From Plumapathes pennacea (Eukaryota > Cnidaria > Anthozoa > Antipatharia > Myriopathidae), in assembly GCA_964036295.1 (NCBI GenBank), contig OZ038471.1, positions 7,376,001-7,440,000 on the forward strand: a stretch of DNA of 64,000 bases, written 5' to 3'. Below are positions 55,259-64,000 of the stretch, piece by piece (the stretch's first letter is position 1; every line of letters begins with the position of its first letter). The translations under genes were made by a program, and so were the position numbers. The notes below the pieces were generated by a model that saw nothing but the letters and a program-made list of their open reading frames with translations, did not search any database and had not been told where the DNA came from.

Positions 55259-58076
55259 GAGTGAAACTATGATTGAGCAATCTAAAATGAACTAAATGGC
55301 TAATAATTAACTGAGTGGTAGATTGGGCCTGTGATTAAAGAAAAAATAAACTATTCTGATCTCAGATCATATCACTACTGACTTAAGCTTCATAAACATC
55401 TAACAGAGATTAACTCAAGAAAATAGAGTTGAAGAATAGAGAATGGCAGTTGCCTGCATATGCACCACTTCAGTAACAAACGGAAAATATTACAGTGTTA
55501 GTGTCGTGATTGACCCGGACCTTATTACTCAAAGTATGCTCCCCCCCCACCCCCACCCCCACTGCCAACTCCCCGTGATTTGGAGAAGCTCTGCCCAAAA
55601 GGGGACCTCTTGGTAACCTCTAGGCAAGGTTAAGTTATAGAAAAACTATGCTTTCTTACATTATTTGAAAGGGTCGGCAAAAAAGGTTGGACTGAGGACA
55701 ATTACCGTTGACTGAATCAAACTGCAGCACGAATTAGGGTCAGATCAATGTGGACCGCCCTCAGCGTGAAGAAGAACAACAGATAACTAGACGTTTTTAC
55801 TCACCTTATAAATATCAGTGAACTCCTGGGAATGAATCTCGTCGAGCCATCCAGTTCATGCACAGCCGGTCATCTCCGAGTGAACGATAACTTGACCACG
55901 AGGACGGACAGAACGTTTTATAAGTGAAAGCAAAACTTCCGTGGTGAATGTTTCCGGCTTGTGACGCTCAGTCGAGGCTCGATAATTCGGCGCCCGCGAT
56001 CCTTTCCGCAATCTGGGATGGCCCTGGGGACGAGGTTGGCAACGGTTCAGCGGAGCCATAAATTGTCTCTTGCATTACTGCAGGCACTAAAGACATGACG
56101 GTGTAACAAGTTAGAGAAAGCTGATGTTCTTTTACACTCTCTTTTGATTTTGTTCAGCTGGTTCTGTGTCCTTCTCCTGCCGTTTATGCCGTCACTTTTC
56201 AGGTCAGCGCCAAATGATGGTTAATCATATTTCAAATAGTTCATGGCTGTCATGTTTTCAAAAACATGATCTACAGACGCGCGTCGACGTGCAAAGCATC
56301 TGAACTGCACAAAATAAAATAAGAAAAAAAAAAAAAAAAAAAAAAGGAGCTGTTGCAAAAGCGAAAAAATTCCCAACCTCAAAGCTGCTGCATTGGGTAC
56401 GGGAACCTCTTTTTCGGACATTCTCTGTTGTATTCTTTACATTTTATTTCGTGAGTTTCTTCTTCTTCTATTTTTTTTTCTTTTCTTTTTTTTAGCGGTC
56501 TCTTGCGTTATAAAGGATCTTCAAACACGCGTGAATAAAAGTATGCAATGGTATTTGACCAGCCCAATGCTGTTTGAAATGTTTTCAAGGGCCCGGTACA
56601 AAATCACAAGCGGGAAAATTATTGCCGAATTAAACGGAAAGCGAACTAAAATCCATGATGATATATAATTCGTAAACAAAATAAAACTTTTGTTTTCGAC
56701 GGACAGAGATTGGATGAATTGCCGATTACTACTTCGGGTCTGTTTCAGGCAATAGGCAGTATTCTAGGTTGGACTTTTGAACTTAGCAACTTTAATGTGT
56801 AATCCGCGTGGCAGTTGCTTTACTACATTTTTTTGTTAATCAATATTGATTACATGATATTGATGAATAGGAACAAGAGAACAATCACGGCTGACTTCGT
56901 AGTTCTGAAGTACCGTTTGAAGTTAAAATGGACAATAATATAATTGTTGAACTATAAGCGATGTATATCTTCATTCGAAAGCTACAACACAAACGTACAA
57001 TTTCAACTAACAGCTTGGTAAAGCTTGAGTTAAGTGAATTGCAACTGGAGCACTACCACTCAAATGAATCCGCTCTACAAAATCTAATGATATTTCTGAC
57101 CAGAGCAACGAGATCTTTCTGTCATGTAAAGGTGGCTAATTTGTAGCAACCAGAACTACTTAACTTTCTCAACGTCCGATTTGGATCAGCGCTACAAATC
57201 TAATGTACTTGACCAGACACCGCAGACCTACGACGTCACTTACATTGGTCAGCGTTCGCCACCATTACTATGTAAAGTCAGGTGAAACCTGGAGTTATCA
57301 ACTGGCAAGTTTATAGCAACTGTAGCCAATCAAGCGTCTGAAATTCCGATTTTAATCGGGATACAAAACCTAATGTATTTTCAACAGACTTTGTTTGCGT
57401 CTATAATAGCCTGTACTTCCCTCTCATAAGAAACTTCAAGCACCAGGACGGGAGAGGACGGCGGCAACGTCGGTGAAACAGTAAAACTAGTTGTAGAAGA
57501 CAAAAAGCGCACGTAAATATGTGAAATCGACTTGGTCTTGGGGGTCGTCGTGCTCTCGCGTGCGACTCCAAATACTTCTTTATTAGGTTGTTGTCAGGAT
57601 GTGCACGGCATTCCGAGAAATTACAACAGACGTTCTTCTTAGTAAGAGACAATGAAAAGCAATAGAACTTCGGCAAAAACGGAACAAATTGAGCAACCTA
57701 TGAATACAAGACAAAGTTACGAAAACAAAAAGAACATGGAGACACATTTTTTTCCTGTTCGCTCGCGTTGCCGTCGCCGTCCTGGCTGTCCTAGTTATCC
57801 CTCTTGCCTCTTCCATTACTGCAGGCATGACTGTAAAAGATTAATAGACTAATCTAAGCAACAATTGCAGGTGTTATAAACCAAAGAATTATAACAAAAC
57901 CTGCATAACAAGTTTTTGTAAGTAGATATATGACCAAAATTACTCACGGATTAATGCTTGGCAAAGAAGGTTTGATGTTCGCTTTGCGCACGTCTGTGCT
58001 ACTCCAAGCCTATAAAACCCACATCAAAAACACGCAATAAGTAAATAATAGGAAAGAGCCACGCGGAATTGGCTTT
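55259..58076. other. Region downstream of the adhesion GPCR, no gene recognised
   Basis: A C-rich tract lies at 55540-55562, an A-run at 56322-56345, and a T-rich stretch at 56455-56495. The minus frame at 55856-56059 overlaps the CCTCGTCCCCAGGGCCATC repeat and is not supported. Reverse-related blocks (cgtcctcccc/gacgggagaggacggcgg and cgttgccgtcgccgtcctgg) at 57455-57480 and 57765-57785 suggest another inverted-repeat element. Confidence 0.35.
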
Positions 58077-61000
58077 CTAAGGTTTTTTGGCCACCTCACG
58101 ACCGCGCCTCTTCTTTGGAGCCCTCCTCTTGGCCGTTGCGATGCGGAGCTCGTGAGCGAAGGCTTGGGCAGGAGTCTCTTGACGAGAAGCATCACCAGGT
58201 GATGTCACGGTAATCTCCTCGACGTCATCAGCAACGTCGATCGTGTGGCACTTTAGGGTTTGCAGTTCAATCCTTTCGTGGCGTTTTCCTGGTGGAGCAG
58301 CAGCGGTGTTAATGGCGAAGGACTGTTTAGTCGTGGCACTAGTTCCTGTGTCTTCTGCAGCGTTATCTTCGGCACTTTTCAACGCGGCTCTGTTGTCATA
58401 TGCGGTAGTCAAGTTCTTCCGGGGGACTGAAGTGTGGATCTCGATTTCCACAATGTACTCTCTTGGCAGCCCCGCCTCGTTGTCGGAGTCGTTGTTGGCT
58501 TCATCTGGGGTGTCCTTTGGTGATAAATTTTGAGGTCGCTCCGGATTCTCGTTCGCTGCAGCTTTATTCCTGTTGTCCACCTCGTTTCGTTTGTGCATGA
58601 TCACCTCCTGCAGCATCCTTTTACCAGGTGACGTCACAGTGATCTCCTCGACGTCATCAGCAACGTTGTTCGTGTGGCATTTTAGGGTTTGCACTTCAAT
58701 CCTTTCGTGGCGTTTTCCTGGTGGAGCAGCTGCGGTGTTAATGACGAAGGACTGTTTGGTCGTGGCACTGGTTCCTGGGTCTTCTGCAGCGGTATCTTCG
58801 GCACTTTTCATCGCGACTCTGTCGTCATGTGCGGTAGTCACGCTCTTCCGGGGGACTGAAGTGTGGATCTCGATTTCCACAATGTGCTCTCTTGGCAGCC
58901 CCGCCTCGTTGTCGGAGTCGCTGTTGGCTTCATCGGGGATGTCTTTTAGTGATAAATTTTGAGGTTGCTCGAGATTCTCGTTCGCTGCAGCTTTCTTCCT
59001 GTTCTCGACCTCGTTTCGTTTGTGCATGATCACCTGCTGCAGCCTCCTTACTCGTGTCAAGTTCTCAGTTACCTTTTTGAAATGAAAGTAAAATTGCAAT
59101 CATTTCAGTTAGACAAGAATTCGAACGGTGCCGCGCAGCACAACTCACTTAACGTACAATCCACGCCCCCCCCTCCCCCTCCCCACCCCCCATAATTACA
59201 TAAGTCATGCTCCTCATAATTTTGGGTGGGGTGCGCCGCACGGTTCTCCCAACTCTCACCCTATTTCGGACCAAAAATGCGATTTTCGATACCCGGCGCT
59301 ACGAAAGACGTCTTGCTTTTGTTGATAGAGTTGGGTGTGTAAAGTACTTGACAGCTTGACCAAATCAACTACCTTATTCCAGACCAAAAAGATAAAATCT
59401 ATACCCTACTTTAGACAAAAATTTTGAAAACGATAATCTTTGACATGGCACATACCTATATAGCTTCTATTTAACAATTATTCGCCTCAGTGTCGGTGAA
59501 TAGCGGTGGATATTTACCGAGCCGTGTTTTAGTATATATACCACACAAGTTTAATAGCCAACTCCCAAATAGCTATTTTATTTCCGACGAAAGTGGGCAA
59601 AAATTGGGTTCGCGCGCCATTTTGTTTTACCGGAAGCCGCCGGGAGATGAATAGCACTTGATATTCCGAGATTGAGGAGCCAATCAGAGCGCGCGAAAAG
59701 CACTATTCACTTGTGTGGTATATACTAAATACGAGTACCCCCCATCCACGGGAATCCACATTGCTTGCTTTTAATTCTGATATATCCCCTTTAATTGCTT
59801 GTTTGATTACTTAATATATACTTAGTGGTGAAAGTACTAAATTATAACAGTGTGTACATTAACAATCATGATTACTAACCTCGTCCCACCTCCAGGTGTT
59901 AAAGAAAAACACAAGGAATCCCTGAATGAACAAAAATAAATTAAAATAAACAAACAAAATAAATAAACAAAAGACGCTTTAACCATTTCACTATCAAGCT
60001 CAAAATGCAGACTCTACTAACTTTTTAAGAAACAATGTATGAGCGATGTAGTGAGATTTGATAGTTTTCATCTAAGCAAGCTATCGAAAACCAGGTTCCC
60101 CATATTGTGTGATATGATCTCTAGTGAGAAACTGAAGAAGAAAATTAAAATTGATCACTCTTGGGAGTGAAAGGGTCAATCCGAAATATCCAGAACTTCT
60201 TCATTATTGTATATTCCGTGCCCGGCAGTCTTTGTATCATCAAAAATATTTAGTGTAACTTGAACCTGAATGAGTTGTAAGTAGTATTGTTGAGTTCACA
60301 ACACTGGGAACTTTAGTTACCTGCGCAGAGTTGAGGATCACAAAGATGTATTTGGGTGCCACGTGGTCCAAGGGCAGAGTCACAAAACCGATGATCCAGG
60401 TCAGACCCAACAGGGGAAACAGGATCAAGCAAGTGCGGGCGGTTTTCCTAAAAATCATCCAACAACAAAAAATGATGCACTTAAACTAAATTACTGTAAT
60501 TAATTAATTAATTAATTAACTAATTAGGGCACTCATTATATCAGTGTGAACATTACTAGCTGAAACTGACTCGATAGAAGAAACAGCTTGTCCGATTAAA
60601 CGAAGCTACTGTTCTACAATTTTCCGACAATATTGCTTTTTTGATGCATGGGAGACCTCTGCCATTAGCATGCATAGACGGTGTTTCCGTTCGTTTTCAG
60701 GCCAAGTTCGATTAGAGAGTAAAGACTGGGGCGAGTACAAAAACTTCGCCCAAGGGGCCCCATCTTACTTTCGGATTCGGATCAAATTTGGTCTGACTGC
60801 CAGCTATGCAGCCAGGCTACTCTGCCACTTACTTGAAGTTATCAAGGAGGGGGGAGACGCTGTTGTTTCGCTTTCGCTGGATAACAACTCGCAGAGCTTG
60901 GCCAAAAATGAAGCAGTTTATCTACAGATAAAACAACACCAAATACAAGAAATCAATATATATTTTTTGGGAAAAAATGATTAAAAGGGGAAATACTACA

Positions 61001-63582
61001 ATGCGATACATTTACCAGGGTGACGAGAGAAATGAATGCAATGAAGGTCCAGTAAGCTTCGCCCCCAGGTCGCACCCAGCAGCTTTTTGGAGATAAACAC
61101 ATTAACGTTTAGTTAGAGATAATACATGGCAGGAACTCATTTAAAGTCTAATGCAATGAAAAATAGGGACACATCTTGGAAACTGACCCAATTGGCGAGA
61201 CGTGATTAACTGACAGAGTAAGCCAAGTGTGTTAAGAAAGTCCTGGTCTAAACAAAATTCAAACAAGAGCCATGCTTATCGGACAACGGCTAAACGTCGT
61301 CTTTATAAACTGACTCCAATCCATGTTCTAAATTTGCAATTTAAGTTTGGCTAACCCTGTTTTACGGCGTTCGCCTAAACTTCAATTTAGCGATAAACTA
61401 GGTCTAAGTTAGACTTGTTTAAAAAACCGGCCCAGTGTATTTATGAATGAAGTAGCTTCACCTGAATTCAGAAGTCAGAAAATACAGCAAAAGAGCAAAT
61501 GTAGATCAGTGACTCAACTTACATTTTGTCGCTCACATATTCGTCGATCCCACCATCCGAATACGCAGCGATGATGACTGGTACAGCGGTCAGGCAAAGA
61601 GGTACAACTTGGAGGTCAGGAACAAAGCATTAGAACGGAAAAGATTCAGGAACACGAGACAAGATCTATTGCTTACCTGATTTTGCCTTTGAGACTAGTC
61701 TCTCATCTAAGATTGTTTGTTGACTGTTCGTCATAAAAGTTGATTTCTTTGCGTGACAAGCACGTAAAGGTGGTGTTACACTGGTCGATTTGCAACGATA
61801 TGATGTTGTACTAAAAATCGTTCAGGTGTAACATCCTATTGCGAACATTTTTTCGTTATGTCTGCAGTGCTGCAACGCGTTGCAAATTTTTGAAAGTGAT
61901 CGTTCAAATTTGGAGCAAATCGGCGTTGCAAATCAACCAATGTAACAACAGCTTAAACTGATTTATCACGGATTATGAATAAAAATGCTATTTTAAGCTG
62001 GTTTTCTTTTCTTTGTTTTTTTTTTTTTGTGCTCACACCGATACACAAACTTGATAAATTTGAACACGAGCCTCAATGAGAAAGAGGAAAGAAAACGAAT
62101 GACACAACTTACGCCAACCAAAAGCGTGGTAAAGCAGCATTTTCTGCCTTTTTTTGAAAACGCTCGTAACACGTCGATACAGCTGAACTCCTTCAAGGAA
62201 CATCCAGGCAAAGGTGGCTACCAAGAAATACTTAGTAACCACAGCAAATGAGATGCAGGCCGGCTGAAAGAAAATGACAGGGAAATTAAGATAGAGATAG
62301 ACTACCAAGCCGAGTTGCTATAATATAGACAAAGTAAAGTAAAATAAAAGTAAATAAATAAAAATAAAAATAAAAAACTTAAATAACAAGACGTAACTGA
62401 TCTTTTTACAATAATACTTACTATAAATTACAATATCATAGCCAACACAGGTATAGATAAAAGACAAGATGCAGAAAAGACAGTACAGCAAAAACTTACA
62501 CAAATATGAACATAAAATTAGAAGCTGTTGATCATCAAGTCACAAACCAAACAAAAAATAAGTGTAGTAATACATATACATTATAAATACCTGGCTGTAC
62601 CAAAATTTCTTTGAATATTTTACATTAGTTTCTGGATCGCATCAAATCGATGCATGAATCTCACCCGGTAACGTTTAGCGTTGATTCCAATCATGAAGAA
62701 AGTCTGACAAAAGTATAGACTCACTACCAGACCCAGCCTTATTTGCGCCTTCTCTTTTATGAAATTACTGAAAGGAAACAAACATACATTAAATATAAAA
62801 ATCAATGTCTATTGTCAAAAGGTCCTCTCTTGTTGTCTGATTCTGTAAGAAGGTAGGCCTCGCGGATTTGGTATCAAAAAATAACAGGAAAATTTTCAGA
62901 CCTGCTGAACAGTCATCGTGAAGTCGGATTGTGACCCCACACACCATTCCACATGAATGTCACCTGTCACACTTTCTTATTTTTAAGAAATTGTTTTGTC
63001 CGAATGTTGGCCGTCAACTTCAGCGATCTTTCATCGTCAAAAAGAGCCCGTATTCCCAGTAGCAATTTAGGCCAGGTCACCCAAACTGGTTGAAAAATGA
63101 TCTCATATGACCAAACATACATTTTAGTTTATAACTAGTAAAAACAAAGAGGCCTCCAATTTGCAACTCTTGTTCTCAAAACTAAATCAATCTTTCATTA
63201 TGCAGACAGTAATTCGAGCCTTGGACACAAAACAGTCCGCCATTGACAGCAATTCAAAGAAGCTCTATTTGAGCAGCACATTATAAAGTTCGTGAATTGT
63301 GTATACTCATCAGCAAAATTAGGGGGATCAATTTGTACGTCATTTTCACCACGAGTTATTCGTCTTGAATCAGAAACAAAACTGTTCGTTACGTTTTGAA
63401 AAGAGGTCTAGATCGAGAATATGAATAATGTCGGTAGTTGCTATTTTGCCAGTTACTATCAATGTAACGACTCACAGGAAATGACCAATGGCGCCGATTG
63501 ACAAGACGTTTCCAAGCGAGGAGATTCCGAGGCCTCCGTACGTTAACGCCGTCAATACGCGCTCGTGGATTTCAGATGAAAA
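58077..63582 (-). CDS. Adhesion-type (class B2) GPCR, 7TM region and cytoplasmic tail, nine exons (5' part outside window)
   Basis: Exons in transcript order: 63582-63476, 62767-62665, 62263-62113, 61607-61523, 61082-61016, 60921-60833, 60447-60321, 59921-59880, 59072-58077. All boundaries are GT-AG and all phases agree. TM1 reads GGLGISSLGNVLSIGAIG; TM2 IRLGLVVSLYFCQTFF; TM3 has WMFLEGVQLY; TM4 follows HAFGW; the second extracellular loop has the conserved CW; TM5 ends INCFIFGQALRVV; TM6 has LLGLTWIIG; TM7 is split as ILNSAQ | GFLVFFF. These are class B2 hallmarks. The tail exon gives 331 residues with two ~143-residue acidic/Ser-Thr-rich units and a basic end (KRRAPKKRRGREVAKK). Known family role: plasma-membrane adhesion receptor signalling through G proteins after GAIN-domain cleavage. 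GPS/GAIN exons were not found up to 64000. No orthologue assigned. Confidence 0.88.
58175..59033 (-). repeat. Tandem duplication of a 429-nt coding unit in the GPCR tail
   Basis: The unit beginning at the codon for V of VIMHKRNEV (59033) repeats at 58604, exactly 429 nt or 143 codons later, preserving frame. Both copies share AAANEN, DSDNEAGLPRE, VEIEIHTSVPRK, KQSF, NTAAAPPGKRHERIE, QTLKCHT and EEITVTSPG. Nucleotide similarity is high, so the duplication is fairly recent. Confidence 0.95.
59990..60180 (-). repeat. R1 repeat in a GPCR intron
   Basis: Near full-length R1 in minus orientation: aagctcaaaatgcagactct at one end, cactcttgggagtgaaaggg at the other. It lies between the TM6-7 exon and the exon that completes TM7. 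Confidence 0.75.
61768..61953. mobile_element. 186-bp MITE flanked by TAA target duplications
   Basis: Left aggtggtgttacactgg and right ccaatgtaacaacagct are inverted copies, extended by tcgatttgcaacg against cgttgcaaatcaa. TAA lies directly outside both ends (61765-61767 and 61954-61956), as for PIF/Harbinger MITEs. It lies in a GPCR intron. Confidence 0.75.
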
Positions 63583-63699
63583 CTGACAAAAAGTAAAACC
63601 AAACCCTTGACTTCTCAAAATCCACGTTTTCTATGATAGAAGGTTTAGTTAACCCAAGCAGCGCTATATATTAGTTGCAGTTCCACTAAACAGCATCTT

Positions 63700-63905
63700 A
63701 ATCTTTTCACTCCAAAGCTCAAAATACAGATTCTCCCAACCTCTCAAAGAGAAAATGTATGAGTGATGTGGGGAGAGTCGATAGTTCAATCAGCTGTTAT
63801 CTGAGCAAGGAATCAAAAACCATTTTCTCTATACTGCATGGTATAATTCTGGTGAAAGACTGAGAAGAGAAAATGGAAGTTGATCACTCTTGGGAGTGAA
63901 AGGGT
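63700..63905 (-). repeat. R1 repeat, nearly complete
   Basis: Minus orientation; cleanest copy in the window. It starts atcttttcactccaaagctc, includes gattctcccaacctctcaaa and gagtgatgtggggagagtcg, and ends cactcttgggagtgaaaggg. Its ends form short inverted copies (cttttcactcc against ggagtgaaagg), as in a MITE. From 63906 to 64000 nothing was recognised. Confidence 0.85.
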
Positions 63906-64000
63906 TACAGGGACCCTCTCAGCCAATTCAGTGTTTTTGTTGACTTCTAGAATATCTAGAATATCTAAGGATAAACTTGGTTCCAACAAAAGAAAAGAAC

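Noticed and set aside
58243-58962. Two plus-strand frames of 96 and 129 codons resembling each other
   Set aside because: They resemble each other only because they are antisense to the duplicated 143-residue unit in the GPCR tail exon.
60670-60984. 104-codon plus-strand frame that first looked like a small nucleic-acid-binding domain
   Set aside because: Its second half is antisense to the 60833-60921 exon of the adhesion GPCR, which is required by phase and motif, and no splice sites or partner exons support it on the plus strand.
1-64000. tRNA, rRNA and other structured RNA genes
   Set aside because: No T-arm/A-box pairs or rRNA-like conserved blocks were seen by eye; a covariance-model scan could not be run.

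Overview
The window looks like nuclear DNA of an anthozoan cnidarian, probably a stony coral. This rests on intron-bearing genes with GT-AG (and one GC-AG) boundaries, a very long TPR-CHAT protein of the kind known to be expanded in corals, cnidarian-style rhodopsin GPCR fragments, AT-rich intergenic DNA, and a dense load of short inverted-repeat elements. The species cannot be fixed from the sequence alone.

Layout. 1-1.5 kb: duplicated 5' ends of a class A GPCR gene on the minus strand, the second one broken. 2.7-6.6 kb: two direct copies of a ~1.05 kb repeat. 8-12.6 kb: MITEs, a 44/47-bp tandem array, a G-run, a long hairpin, and two exon-like pieces of an unidentified gene. 13.3-15.4 kb (-): a single-exon multi-pass membrane protein interrupted by one in-frame stop and one frameshift. 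17.2-22.3 kb (+): a RASSF2/4/6-type Ras-association/SARAH gene in nine exons whose reading phases all agree. 23.4-25.4 kb: short exon-like coding pieces, two of them inside or next to hairpins. 27.6-32.2 kb: a ~65-bp satellite in opposite orientations flanking a duplicated segment with a 66-bp coding-like tandem repeat. 32-39 kb: a mosaic of interspersed repeats. 39.7-40.2 kb: a non-LTR retrotransposon relic running into an Asp-rich frame.

42.6-48.2 kb (-): the most striking locus, about 35 TPR units on an exact 120-bp period followed by a CHAT caspase-like protease domain with His and Cys in place. The first visible unit is broken by a 2-nt deletion. 52.1-55.3 kb: nested inverted repeats. 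58.1-63.6 kb (-): the seven-transmembrane half of an adhesion GPCR, nine exons with consistent phases, ending in a long cytoplasmic tail made largely of a duplicated 143-residue unit; its extracellular part lies beyond the window.

The genes do not form a pathway: they are separate eukaryotic genes set in repeat-rich DNA. Membrane receptors, a Hippo/Ras adaptor and a possible innate-immune protease scaffold are simply neighbours. All splice models come from reading frame and splice-site logic only, without transcript support.
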